DNA of 64,000 nt from Rhodospirillum rubrum ATCC 11170 (lineage in GTDB: Bacteria; Pseudomonadota; Alphaproteobacteria; Rhodospirillales; Rhodospirillaceae): contig NC_007643.1 in the NCBI RefSeq assembly GCF_000013085.1, positions 3,936,501 through 4,000,500 of the forward strand. The letters run 5' to 3'. Of the stretch, positions 9,415 to 18,700 are shown in pieces (positions within the stretch are counted from its first letter, which is position 1; every line of letters begins with the position of its first letter). The notes under the pieces are model-generated. The model made no database searches and was not told the origin of the DNA. It saw only the letters and a list, made by a program, of their open reading frames with translations. The position numbers and the translations under genes are program-made.

Positions 9415-10226
9415 GCGCCACCACGCCGACCACCGATCGCCTCTCCCGCCGCTTCGCCGCCCTCAAGGCCGAAGGCCGGGGGGGCCTTGTCACCTATGTC
9501 ATGGCCGGCGATCCCGACCAGGAAACGGCCCTCGCCCTGATGCGCGGCCTGCCCGGCGCCGGGGCCGATATCATCGAATTGGGAATGCCGTTTTCCGATC
9601 CGATGGCCGATGGCCCGGCGATCCAGGCCGCCGCCCTGCGCGCCCTGGCCGCCGGGATGACCCTGACGGGGACCTTGGAAACCCTGAAGGCGTTCCGCGC
9701 CACCGATGATGACACCCCGGTGGTTCTGATGGGCTATTACAATCCCATCCATTATTACGGGGCCGAGGCCTTCGCCCGCGACGCCGCCCTGGCCGGCGCC
9801 GACGGCCTGATCATCGTCGACCTGCCGCCCGAGGAGGCCGACGAGCTTCTACCCTTCCTGCGCGCCCAGGGTCTGCATCTGATCATGCTGGCGACGCCGA
9901 CCACCGATGAGGCGCGGCTGCCGGCGATTCTCGAGCGGGCGAGCGGGTTTCTTTATTATGTTTCGATCGCCGGCATCACCGGAACGGCCGCCGCCGATGC
10001 CGGGGGCGTCGCCCAGGCGGTCGCCCGCATCCGCCGGAAAACCGATCTGCCGATCGCCATCGGCTTTGGCGTATCCACCCCGGCCCAGGCGGCGACGATG
10101 GCGCGGGTCGGTGATGCCGCCGTGGTCGGTTCGGCCATTGTCCGCCGGCTGGCCGAGGGCGGGGACGTGCTGGGCTTCGTTGGCGAATTGGCCGGCGCCC
10201 TGCGCAAGGTCGACGCGGCGGGGTAA
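9411..10226 (+). CDS. trpA: Tryptophan synthase alpha chain
   Basis: The 271-residue alpha subunit cleaves indole-3-glycerol phosphate and passes indole to TrpB. The catalytic residues are Glu56 in [13 protein letters not shown] and Asp67 in MADGPAIQ. The phosphate-binding segments IGFGVSTP and VVGSAIV near the C-terminus are intact. The GTG start overlaps the trpB stop. After the stop comes an 11-bp hairpin and then a copy of the dispersed palindromic repeat, so transcription probably ends here. Confidence 0.97.
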   Translation: MSATTPTTDRLSRRFAALKAEGRGGLVTYVMAGDPDQETALALMRGLPGAGADIIELGMPFSDPMADGPAIQAAALRALAAGMTLTGTLETLKAFRATDDDTPVVLMGYYNPIHYYGAEAFARDAALAGADGLIIVDLPPEEADELLPFLRAQGLHLIMLATPTTDEARLPAILERASGFLYYVSIAGITGTAAADAGGVAQAVARIRRKTDLPIAIGFGVSTPAQAATMARVGDAAVVGSAIVRRLAEGGDVLGFVGELAGALRKVDAAG

Positions 10227-10300
10227 ATCAAATCACCCGCGCCCGGAGAGCGGCTGTTTTGGCTCGTCCCCGGGCGCCGGGCGCGATGCCTGATCTAGGG

Positions 10301-10332
10301 CGGGGAGCGTGCAATCAGATTCACGCTCCCCG
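10301..10332 (+). terminator. Hairpin downstream of trpA
   Basis: CGGGGAGCGTG at 10301-10311 is perfectly complementary to CACGCTCCCCG at 10322-10332, with a 10-base loop. It lies 75 bases after the trpA stop. No U-run follows directly; instead the repeat element at 10341 begins nine bases later. It may work as a Rho-dependent or 3'-stabilising structure. Confidence 0.5.
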
Positions 10333-10340
10333 TCCTACGA

Positions 10341-10401
10341 TTTTGATAGTCAAGCAAATCGTCGTCGCACTCTGGTTCAGATTGCTAGGGGATTTGCTCT
10401 A
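10341..10401 (+). repeat. Dispersed palindromic repeat, copy A
   Basis: This ~60-bp element runs from TTTTGATAGTCAAGCAAATC through TCGTCGCACTCTGG to GGGGATTTGCTCTA. Its ends form the inverted repeat AGCAAATC (10353-10360) and GATTTGCT (10391-10398). Related copies occur at 34731, 40850, 52083 and 57501. The final CTA at 10399-10401 is the reverse complement of the TAG stop of the minus-strand gene next to it. Confidence 0.8.
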
Positions 10402-10971
10402 GCTTAACAGCGAGTGCCGTTCGCGCTCGGCCGGCTCATCGGCGACCTCCGCGGCGGTGGGATTGGACGTATAGGCCAGCAGGCTTTTGTTCACATCCAC
10501 CGAGGCCGCCTTTTCCTGAAGGGCGATCACCGCCTGACCGGCTGTGGCGGTAGCGGCGGTAGCGGCGGTCGTCGCGGTGGCGGTGGCGGTGGTCGTCGCG
10601 GTGGCGGCCGCGATCGGCGTTCCATTGGTTTTTTCTTCGAACTGCGCCTTGATCATTTCGCGGATCTCCGCCTCGATCTTTTCGCGTTCGTCGGCCGGCA
10701 GGGCGGCGAGACTTGCCTCGTCCAGGCCCTTGGCGGCCAGTAAGCTGTAGCGCATCTTCTCCGCCGGGCTCAGGTTCACGAAGGCGAGGAACTCGTTCTT
10801 GGCCTTGGTCCCCTCCGACTCCGCGTCCTCTTCGACCCCGGCGGCGCCAGGCGAGTTGAGGAAAGTCGAAAACAGCCCCTGTACCTTGTCTTTCTCCTTG
10901 TCCTTATCCTTGCTGCTCGTCGTCAAGGACGACGACGGGGAATTTCCCGATCCTATCACCTCGATCGTCAT
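10399..10971 (-). CDS. Hypothetical protein, charged and Ala/Thr-rich
   Basis: I do not recognise this 190-residue protein. It has an excellent ribosome site (AGGAGG, minus strand, about 9 bases before the ATG at 10971), which supports translation. The N-terminal third is low-complexity and charged (SSKDKDKEKDK). A central, probably folded stretch at about 58-115 (EFLAFVNLSPAEKMRYSLLAAKGL, split here as EFLAFVNLSP and AEKMRYSLLAAKGL) is predicted helical with Glu/Lys-rich ends. Residues 120-145 are an Ala/Thr repeat (AAATATTTATATATTAA). No signal peptide or membrane segment is seen. It interrupts the usual trpA-accD neighbourhood on the opposite strand. Its TAG stop codon lies in the edge of repeat copy A. 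Confidence 0.7.
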   Translation of the reverse strand: MTIEVIGSGNSPSSSLTTSSKDKDKEKDKVQGLFSTFLNSPGAAGVEEDAESEGTKAKNEFLAFVNLSPAEKMRYSLLAAKGLDEASLAALPADEREKIEAEIREMIKAQFEEKTNGTPIAAATATTTATATATTAATAATATAGQAVIALQEKAASVDVNKSLLAYTSNPTAAEVADEPAERERHSLLS

Positions 10972-11090
10972 CGCAAATCCTCCTGATCGTCTGGTGGGTG
11001 ATGGCAGGCAAGAACCATGCCGGGTTGCGGCGACGGGGGTCGGCGGATTTGCCGGGGATCGCCGGGGATCGGCGGAGGTAAGGGGGGCCG

Positions 11091-11119
11091 AAACTGCCCG
11101 GTGCGGGCAGTTTTTGCCC
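11091..11119 (+). promoter_or_regulatory. Overlapping hairpins upstream of accD, possible attenuator
   Basis: AACTGCCC (11092-11099) pairs with GGGCAGTT (11105-11112), followed by TTT: a compact intrinsic-terminator shape on the plus strand. The same GGGCA (11105-11109) can instead pair with TGCCC (11115-11119), which would break the terminator. The element lies about 110 bases before accD, and no plus-strand gene lies between trpA and it. The gap 10972-11226 also holds a GCCGGGGATC direct repeat at about 11051-11070. The alternative-stem reading is inference. Confidence 0.45.
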
Positions 11120-11226
11120 GGTCAGCCCGTTGATGACGATCGATGGGGCGCGGCTCGGGCTTTCCCACGCCCCGCCGACGTGATAGACCCCCACCTTCGC
11201 GCAACGGTCTAGAGAGCACGCGACCC

Positions 11227-12267
11227 ATGAACTGGCTGACAACCTACGTCCGGCCCAAGATCCGCAGCCTCGTCGGCCCCCGGGAGGTCCCCGAGAACCT
11301 CTGGCGGAAGTGCCCGGCTTGCGGGCATATGATCTTCCACAAAGAGTTGGAAAAGGCCCTTCAGGTCTGCACCCATTGCGGCCATCACATGCGCCTGCCG
11401 ATCAAGCAGCGCCTGGAGCTGTTGTTCGATGACGGCGCCTATACGGCGATCGAGCTGCCCAAGCCGCCGCTTGATCCGCTGCGCTTCAAGGACATCAAGC
11501 GCTATTCCGACCGCTTGAAGGAAGCCCAGGCCAAAACCGGCGAAAAAGACGCGATCATCGTCGGTCATGGCAAGCTGATGGGCCAGGGCGTGGTCGTCGC
11601 CGCCTTCAATTTCGACTTCATGGGCGGCTCGATGGGCATGGCCGTGGGCGAGGGGCTGGTCGCCGCCGCCGAACTGGCCTTGCTGCAAAAGGTGCCGCTG
11701 ATCGCCATCCCGTCGTCGGGGGGGGCGCGCATGCAGGAAGGCATCCTGTCGCTGATGCAGATGGCGCGCTCGACCGTCGCCGTCGATCGGGTGAAGGAAG
11801 CCGGCCTGCCCTATATTGTGCTGCTCACCGATCCGACCACCGGCGGCGTCACCGCCTCCTTCGCCATGCTGGGCGATATCGCCCTGGCCGAACCCGGGGC
11901 GGTGATCGGTTTCGCCGGCGCCCGGGTGATCGAGACGACGATCCGCGAAAAACTGCCCGAAGGCTTCCAGCGTTCCGAATACCTGCTGGAACACGGCATG
12001 GTCGACATGGTGGTGCCGCGTTCCGAGCTGAAGGAGACCTTGGCCCGCTTGATGGCGCTGCTGATGCGCCGCCCGCCAGCCGCCGAGGTGGTGACCCTGT
12101 CGCCGGACCACCGCCCCGCCGTGGTCGAGACGCCGCGCGAGGCGCCCAAGCCCAAGCCCCGGCCGCCGGTCGAGGATTTGGAGGCGGTGGCCCGCAAGGT
12201 CGATGACGCCGACTTCGACGGGGCGGACGCCCCGCCACCGCCCGCGCCCAAGCCGGCGAAGCCTTAG
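11227..12267 (+). CDS. accD: Acetyl-CoA carboxylase carboxyltransferase subunit beta
   Basis: The 346-residue subunit transfers CO2 from carboxybiotin to acetyl-CoA as part of the AccA/AccD complex, the first step of fatty acid synthesis. An N-terminal C4 zinc finger is visible (Cys29, Cys32, Cys48, Cys51), followed by the crotonase-fold domain with [17 protein letters not shown] and [18 protein letters not shown]. The last 50 residues are a Pro/Lys/Ala-rich tail beyond the conserved domain. The ATG at 11227 gives the usual family N-terminus [12 protein letters not shown]. It is followed 13 bases later by folC and is very likely co-transcribed with it. Confidence 0.97.
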   Translation: MNWLTTYVRPKIRSLVGPREVPENLWRKCPACGHMIFHKELEKALQVCTHCGHHMRLPIKQRLELLFDDGAYTAIELPKPPLDPLRFKDIKRYSDRLKEAQAKTGEKDAIIVGHGKLMGQGVVVAAFNFDFMGGSMGMAVGEGLVAAAELALLQKVPLIAIPSSGGARMQEGILSLMQMARSTVAVDRVKEAGLPYIVLLTDPTTGGVTASFAMLGDIALAEPGAVIGFAGARVIETTIREKLPEGFQRSEYLLEHGMVDMVVPRSELKETLARLMALLMRRPPAAEVVTLSPDHRPAVVETPREAPKPKPRPPVEDLEAVARKVDDADFDGADAPPPPAPKPAKP

Positions 12268-12280
12268 GCGGACCGTTGGC

Positions 12281-13588
12281 ATGAACGCTCCCGATGGGGT
12301 GCTCGCCCGCTTGATGGGCCTGCACCCCAAGGTGATCGACCTGTCGCTCGGCCGCGTCGAGCGGTTGCTGGCCGCCCTGGGCCACCCCGAACGGGCCCTG
12401 CCGCCGGTCATCCATGTCGCGGGCACCAATGGCAAGGGATCGGTGGTCGCCACCTGCCGGGCCCTTCTGGAGGCGGCGGGCTACCGGGTCCATGTCTATA
12501 CCAGCCCCCATTTGGTGCGCTTTGGCGAACGCATCCGGCTGGCCGGCACCCTGATCGCCGACGAGGCGCTCCGTCGGCTGCTTGAAGAGGTGGAAAGCGC
12601 CAATGCCAAGGCGCCGATCACCTTTTTCGAGGTGACGACGGCGGCGGCCTTCCTGGCCTTTTCGCGAAGCCCCGCCGATGTGACCTTGCTCGAGGTCGGC
12701 CTGGGCGGGCGCCTTGACGCCACCAATGTCATCGCCGATCCCGCCGTTTGCGCGGTGACGCCGATCGATCTTGATCATCAGCAGTATCTGGGATCAACGC
12801 TGACGGCCATCGCCGGGGAAAAGGCCGGGATTCTCAAGGCCGGAGCCCCCGCCGTCATCGCCCCCCAACCGCCCGAGGCCGCCCAAACCCTCGCCGCCCG
12901 CGCCACCGCCGTCGGCGCGCCGACCCTCTGGGCCGGGCGCGACTGGTCGTGGGAGCGCACGACGACGGGCTGGCGTTTCGCCGGGCTCGATCTGCCGCTC
13001 CCCGTGCTTGCCGGTCCCCATCAACTGGGCAACGCCGCCCAGGCCCTGGCGGTGATCGACGCCCTGGAGGCACGGACCGGCCTGCGGGTCGAGGGCGTGG
13101 CGCGGGCCAGGGGGCTGCGCGCCGTCGACTGGCCGGCCCGCCTGCAACGGTTAGACAGCGGCCCCTTGGTCGAGAGACTGGCCCCGGGAACCACCTTGTG
13201 GCTGGACGGTGGCCATAATCCCCATGCCGGCCGCGCCCTGGCCGCCGCCCTGGGCGACGATGCCAGCGGCCCGCTTGACGTGATTTGCGGCATGCTGGAC
13301 ACCAAGGACGCCGGGGGCTTCCTTGGCGCCCTGGCGCCGCTGGTGCGGCGTTTGCGGTGCGTGGCCGTTCCCGATGGCCAGACCGGCGCCGGCCTGGCCC
13401 CCGATGCCCTGGCCGGCCACGCCCGCGCCGCCGGCATCGCCGATGCCCGTTCCTGCGCCTCGGTAGCGGAGGCGCTGACCGACCTCGGCGCGGGCACGAC
13501 ACCGCCCCCCGCCGCCCGCATCCTGATTTGCGGCTCGCTCTATCTGGCCGGCACCGTGCTCGCCGAAAACGGCACTCCGCCGCGCTGA
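12281..13588 (+). CDS. folC: Folylpolyglutamate synthase / dihydrofolate synthase
   Basis: This 435-residue Mur-ligase-type enzyme adds glutamate to dihydropteroate and folates using ATP. The P-loop GTNGKGS is at residues 48-54, followed by TSPHLVRFGERIR and the ligase motif EVGLGGRLDATNV. The C-terminal domain has LDGGHNPHAG, which binds the second substrate. The ATG at 12281 is chosen because the upstream in-frame extension lies inside accD. The next gene is convergent and begins (by its stop) four bases after the folC stop. Confidence 0.95.
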   Translation: MNAPDGVLARLMGLHPKVIDLSLGRVERLLAALGHPERALPPVIHVAGTNGKGSVVATCRALLEAAGYRVHVYTSPHLVRFGERIRLAGTLIADEALRRLLEEVESANAKAPITFFEVTTAAAFLAFSRSPADVTLLEVGLGGRLDATNVIADPAVCAVTPIDLDHQQYLGSTLTAIAGEKAGILKAGAPAVIAPQPPEAAQTLAARATAVGAPTLWAGRDWSWERTTTGWRFAGLDLPLPVLAGPHQLGNAAQALAVIDALEARTGLRVEGVARARGLRAVDWPARLQRLDSGPLVERLAPGTTLWLDGGHNPHAGRALAAALGDDASGPLDVICGMLDTKDAGGFLGALAPLVRRLRCVAVPDGQTGAGLAPDALAGHARAAGIADARSCASVAEALTDLGAGTTPPPAARILICGSLYLAGTVLAENGTPPR

Positions 13589-13592
13589 GGGG

Positions 13593-15116
13593 TCATCCCT
13601 CGACCACGCCCAAGACTCGCAGCCAGGGCAGGATATCGGTGATCAGGGGGGAAAGGCGGTCGGTCAGGGCCTGGGTGGTGGCCGGGCCGCAAGGGATGGC
13701 CTGATCGGCGAGGATCGCCAGCGCCCTCTCCACCGCCCCTTCCGGGCCGGCATCGCACAGCGCCACCAGCAGCAGGGCGTCGCGGTTATCCATCACCACG
13801 CCATCGCCCAGCACCTTGCTGGCCAGGGCGACGGTCGGTCCGCCTAGGCCCAGGGTCAGGGCCAGGGCGCGGTTGAGCGGATGGGGCAGGCGCAGGGGCC
13901 AGACCGGCGGCGCGGCCGGCGCCACATCGGCCGCCCGGGCATAGGGGCGGGCCAGCCCGCCGGCGGTCAGCAGGCGCAGGCCGTCGCGGATCAGCCCGGG
14001 CGGCACGCCTTCCAGGGCGGCGCTGGCGCAGAGCTCGCCAACCGGTCGCGGGCCAAGATCCAGGGCGGCAAGCAAGCTTTCAAACAGCGCCCCGCGAAAC
14101 GACAGGGAAACCGCGCCGAAGCTCACTTCGGGGTTAGCTTGTCCCGGAGCGGCGGCCGGACCAAGGATGCGGCCGTCGTCGAAGGCTGTCAGGGCCGCGC
14201 CGTCGCTCGGCGCCGCACCCTTGATGTAAAGGTCGCGGCGGTGATCCTCGTTGCGGATGAAATCGCGGGTGGCCTCGACCTCGGCCCGGCTGGTGGCGGC
14301 GCGCAGCCTGGGTCGCAAGGCGGCCGGAACCGCCAGATCGATCAGATTGAGGAAGGCTTCGGCCCGCCCGGCGAAGGTCAGCCCCTGGGCGGCCATCTCG
14401 GCGTTGACCTGGGCGAAGTGCAAGGGCCGCAGGGTGCCGCCGAAGAACCGCCCGGCCAGGGCCTGGGGGCCGCGTTCGATCAGAGCGTCGAGGCGGGGGC
14501 CAAGGGCGGGATTGTCGCGGAAGAAATCGATGCCAGCGGCGCGCATCGCGCCCAGCCAGTCGATCGCCGCCCGCGCCCGCGCCACGGGATTGGCCGCTTG
14601 CCCGGCGGTGACGCTGAAAAGCAGGTCGCGCAAGGGCACCAGGGCGGCGGCGCCGGGCAGGGCGTCATAGGTGGCCAGCACGATGCCCCCGGGCTTGAGC
14701 AAGGTGCCCAGACGCGACAACAAGGCCTGACGCTCCTGGCCATCAAGCCAGCACAGAACATTGCCCAGAACCGCGAAATCCAGCGGCGGCAGGTCGAGGT
14801 CGTGGGGCTTGGTGTAATCGGCTTGCAGAAACGTCAGATTATCGAGGAAGGCGGCCTTGGCCAGCGCGCGCCCGGCGGCCAGGGCTTGGCCATCGGCATC
14901 GATGGCGAAGAAGCGGCCCTGCGGGTTGGCGGCGGCTAGGATGCTGGCGGTGATGCCCAAGCCGCAGCCGAAATCGGCCCAGGTGAACCCGTCGTCCAGG
15001 GGGCGCGGGGCGAAGCCGCAGAAGACCGCCGCGCCATTGAGGGCCGCCGGTCCGCGATCGGGCTGGAAATCGGCCAGGGCGGCGGCGGCCGGCGACAGCG
15101 GCGCGATCTCGTGCAT
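13593..15116 (-). CDS. Class I SAM-dependent methyltransferase with regulatory domain
   Basis: The 507-residue protein starts at the ATG at 15116 with a GGAGAGG ribosome site; a longer frame would run into the trxA terminator. The N-terminal domain has the class I SAM-binding motif ADFGCGLGITASILAAAN, an acidic loop (FFAIDADGQAL) and FAVLGNVLCWLD. The middle and C-terminal parts match the 'methyltransferase regulatory domain' layout found in bacterial proteins of unknown target (RDFIRNEDHRRDLYIKG). The substrate is unknown. It reads downstream of trxA on the same strand, separated by a terminator hairpin. The usual alphaproteobacterial order is trxA next to folC, so this gene appears inserted between them. 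Confidence 0.85.
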   Translation of the reverse strand: MHEIAPLSPAAAALADFQPDRGPAALNGAAVFCGFAPRPLDDGFTWADFGCGLGITASILAAANPQGRFFAIDADGQALAAGRALAKAAFLDNLTFLQADYTKPHDLDLPPLDFAVLGNVLCWLDGQERQALLSRLGTLLKPGGIVLATYDALPGAAALVPLRDLLFSVTAGQAANPVARARAAIDWLGAMRAAGIDFFRDNPALGPRLDALIERGPQALAGRFFGGTLRPLHFAQVNAEMAAQGLTFAGRAEAFLNLIDLAVPAALRPRLRAATSRAEVEATRDFIRNEDHRRDLYIKGAAPSDGAALTAFDDGRILGPAAAPGQANPEVSFGAVSLSFRGALFESLLAALDLGPRPVGELCASAALEGVPPGLIRDGLRLLTAGGLARPYARAADVAPAAPPVWPLRLPHPLNRALALTLGLGGPTVALASKVLGDGVVMDNRDALLLVALCDAGPEGAVERALAILADQAIPCGPATTQALTDRLSPLITDILPWLRVLGVVEG

Positions 15117-15236
15117 GACAGCCTCTCCGCTTCGTCTTTCCGCAGTCGCGATCAAGGCTCCCCAAGAAGGGAAGGCTTCTCCGACGTCATTCGATCCCGT
15201 GGACGGGAGCCCGTCAAGGCGGGCTTTGCCCAAACG

Positions 15237-15264
15237 AAAACGGCCCTTCGCAAAGGGCCGTTCG
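15237..15264 (-). terminator. trxA intrinsic terminator
   Basis: AACGGCCCTT (15239-15248) and AAGGGCCGTT (15253-15262) form a perfect 10-bp stem with a CGCA loop. On the minus strand it is followed by TTCGTTTGGG. It lies 26 bases after the trxA stop. Confidence 0.75.
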
Positions 15265-15287
15265 TCAGGCGGGGAGGACGCCAAACC

Positions 15288-15602
15288 TCAGACCGAGGCT
15301 TCGACCCACTCAAACAGCTTGGTCTTGGGCAGGGCGCCGATCTTGGTCGCGGCGACTTGACCGTCCTTGAAGATCATCAGCGTCGGAATGCCGCGCACGC
15401 CGTATTTCGACGGGGTTTGCGGGTTTTCATCGATGTTGATCTTGGCCACGGTCACTTTGTCGCCAAGCGCGGTGGCCAGCTCTTCGAGAGCCGGGGCGAT
15501 CTGGCGGCAGGGGCCGCACCATTCCGCCCAGAAGTCCACCAGCACGGGACCATCGGCCTTCAGGACATCCTCTTCGAAAGAGGCGTCGGAAACCTGCTTC
15601 AT
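15288..15602 (-). CDS. trxA: Thioredoxin
   Basis: This is a 104-residue classical thioredoxin with the active site WCGPC at Cys29 and Cys32, the buried Asp (VDFWAEW) and the cis-Pro loop [11 protein letters not shown]. It reduces protein disulfides in the cytoplasm. The ATG at 15602 gives the standard start [13 protein letters not shown]. It lies downstream of addA on the same strand, with a 169-base gap (15603-15771) that probably holds its own promoter; no clear signal was identified there. It is followed by a strong hairpin. Confidence 0.97.
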   Translation of the reverse strand: MKQVSDASFEEDVLKADGPVLVDFWAEWCGPCRQIAPALEELATALGDKVTVAKINIDENPQTPSKYGVRGIPTLMIFKDGQVAATKIGALPKTKLFEWVEASV

Positions 15603-15771
15603 GATCACTATCCTTTGATATCGCGGCGAGGAGACCAAGGGGAAAGGGTCGCCCGGCCGGTTCTCCGAGCCAAATGTAGGGGCGCCTGAGCGGCCCCGTC
15701 AAGACGACGGCGTTAACCATTTTGGCGAAAACCCGGATGCTGCGCCGCACCCATCCCGCTTTCGGCCAGCC

Positions 15772-18700
15772 TTACCAACCCAGTTTCCGGGCTTCCTCGG
15801 CCAAACGCTCGGCGGGAATCTCCATGGCGAAGGGGCCATCGGTCCACAACAGCACACAACGCGCCACGCGGCTTGGGAAGACCTGGGCGAGCAGGGCGCG
15901 GTAGGCCGCCATCTGGCGGATATAGGCGATGTCGACCAGATCCACCGCGCGCGGCGGCGGGCGGTTGGTCTTGTAATCGACGATCAGAACCTCGTCGTCG
16001 GTCACCGCCAGCCGGTCGACCTGACCGCTGACCACGTGATTTCCCACCAGCCCGACCAGCGGCACCTCGGCCCGCGAGCCCGGGGCGAAGACGGCGCGAA
16101 AGGCCGGGTCATCGAGCACCGCCAGAACCTCGGCGCTCAAAGCCCCGATTTCCTCGGCCTCCAGGGCCCAGGCCGGGCGCGACAGCCAACGCCGCGCCGC
16201 CGGGCCGCGGTCCTCGTCGGGCAGTTCGGGCAGAAGCTGCAGCAGCTTGTGGATCAGCCGGCCGCGCAGGAATCGCCTGGGATCGCCCCGGCCATCCAGG
16301 GGCGAGCGCGCCGCGCCCTCGTCGCCGACATGGGAGGGGGCGAGGGGGCGGCTGGGAGTCGGTTCGAGCGGCGGCGGCAGGGCGGCCCAGGCGGCCGGGG
16401 CTTCGCCCTCCTCGTCGGCGGGGGCCGCGGAGTCGGAGGGGGACGGCGATCCTTCCTGGGGGCAGGTCAGGCGCAGAACCTCGGTGTCCTTAAGGGCGCC
16501 GGTCGCGTCCAGCAAGGGCACCTCGACCGTCTGGGCCGAGGCGGCGAGGGCATCGTGGATCAGGGCGTACCAGCAATCCTCGGCCGGGCGCTTCAGGGTC
16601 TCCCAGCCGCAGATGTAAAGCCGGTCGGCCGCCCGGGTCATCGCCACATAGAGCAGCCGGCGGTATTCGCGGTCGCGCTCGACCTTGAGGGCGTCGATCA
16701 TCGCCTCGATGGCGGCGCCGCGATCGGCCTTGCTTGGGCACCAGAACGGCAGGGCGTCGGCGACGCCCTTGTCGGCGGTCCACAGCAACAGATCATTGCC
16801 CGTGGGTTTGGCCAGGGTGTCGGGCAGGAAGACCACCGGCGCCTGCAGACCCTTGGAGCCGTGAACGGTCATGATCCGCACCGCGTCAAGGGCGCCCTGG
16901 TCAAGGTCGCGCTTGATCTCGACGGTGCCCTTTTCCAGCCACGACAAAAAACCCTGCAGGGCGGGCGGACCGACGCGTTCATGGGCGAGGGTCAGGGCGA
17001 GGAATTCGTCGATCGGGTCCTCGGCCTCCGGGCCAAGGCGGCCGAGCAGCAGCCGCCGACCGTTGAGCGGACCATCCAGGACATGGGCGTAGAATTCATG
17101 GGGGGCGAGACGGCCGGCGCGGTCGCGCAGCGGCTCGATGATTTCCATCGCCTTGCCATAGGCGTTCTCGGCCCCGGCATGGGGGCGCAGGCGGTCCCAG
17201 AGGCGTTCGTCGCGGCCACGGTCGCGGGCGAGGGTGAACAGCGCGTCTTCGTCCAGGCCGATCAGCGGCCCCTTGAGCACGCTGGCCAGGGTCAGATCGT
17301 CCTCGGGCAGCAGCAGCGCCTTGCCAAGGGCGATCAGATCCATGACCGCGAGCTGATCGGTCAGGGTCATGCGATCGACGCCGGCCACCTCGACCTTGGC
17401 GCTTTTAAGGGCGCTGACCAACTCCTCTTCAAAGCCGCCGCGCCGGCGCACCAGCACCAGGATATCACCGGGACGAATCGGCCGGCCCTGGCTTTCCAGC
17501 AGTTCGCCGCCGCTCGTCATCGTTTTGATGCGCTGGGCGACGCGCTTGGCCAGCCGGGCGCGGGCGGATTCAAGGCCGATGCGTTCGACCGGCGGCTTCC
17601 AGGGATCGCCGACGACCCGGGGGGCCGGTTCCATCGCCGGCCAAAGCTCGACCAGTCCGCCGGCGTCCTTGCGGAAGGCGTGGTGGGTGATGTCCTCGGC
17701 CACACCGCTGTCGGCGTCGTCCTGGGCCACGCCGTCGCGGGCCGGTTGGCGGGCGAACACGGCGTTGACGGCCTCGAGCACGGCGCGGGTCGAGCGGAAG
17801 GAGATATTAAGCGGCACCTCGGCGAAGTGGCCGCCGATGTCGCTCACCGCGTCGTGAAAATGCCGGCGCATATCCTCGAAGGCCTTGGGATCGGCGCCTT
17901 GGAAGCCATAGATCGACTGCTTGCGGTCGCCGACGGCGAAAACCGTGCGCGGGCGCGTGCCATCCCAGCGGGCGCTGTCGGTGAAGAACTCGCCGGCCAG
18001 GGCGCTGGCGATCGCCCATTGGTCGGGGCTGGTGTCCTGGGCCTCGTCGACCAGCAGATGGTCAAGGCCGCCGTCGAGCTTGAACAGCACCCAGGCCGCC
18101 GCGCCATCGCCGGCCAGCAGGCGGCGGGCCGCCAGGATCAGATCCTCGTAATCCATCCGCCCCAGGGCCCGCTTGCGCCGCTGGTAATCCTTCAGCATCG
18201 CCCCGACCAAAGTTAGCAAGGCCTCGCTGGCCTGGGCGGTGGTGGCGGCGCGCAGGCGCTCGCGCAGGGTCCAGATGCGCTGTTGCTCGGCCTCCAGACT
18301 CTCAAGGGTCCCGGGATGGGCCTTTTCCACCGGCTTGGTGCACAGTGTCTTGACCGGTTTTTCGTCGGTTTTGGTCAAAAAGGCGCCGATATAGGTCCAA
18401 AACAGCCCTTCTCGGATCGCCGGATCGGTTTCGCTGACAAAAGCGGCGATGCGCAGGCCGCGTTCCTGATCGGTCTTGCCGCCCGCGATCAGGGCGGCGG
18501 CGGCGGCGCGTAACGACGGCCCATCGAAAGCGCCCTCGGCGCAGCCGTCGGCCAGAACGGTTTCGGGGGTATCGTCGGCCGCCAGCCCCAGGCTATCGCG
18601 AATCGCCTTGCCCAAGGCTTCGGCGCCGCCAAAATGGTCGAGCGCGGCCAGCAGCCGGCCGCGCTGCCCGCCCAGGGCCGCCATCACCTCGTCGAAGCGG

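Noticed and set aside
16036-18216. 726-residue frame opposite addA
   Set aside because: Antisense to addA with no recognisable domain; composition typical of a codon-position shadow.
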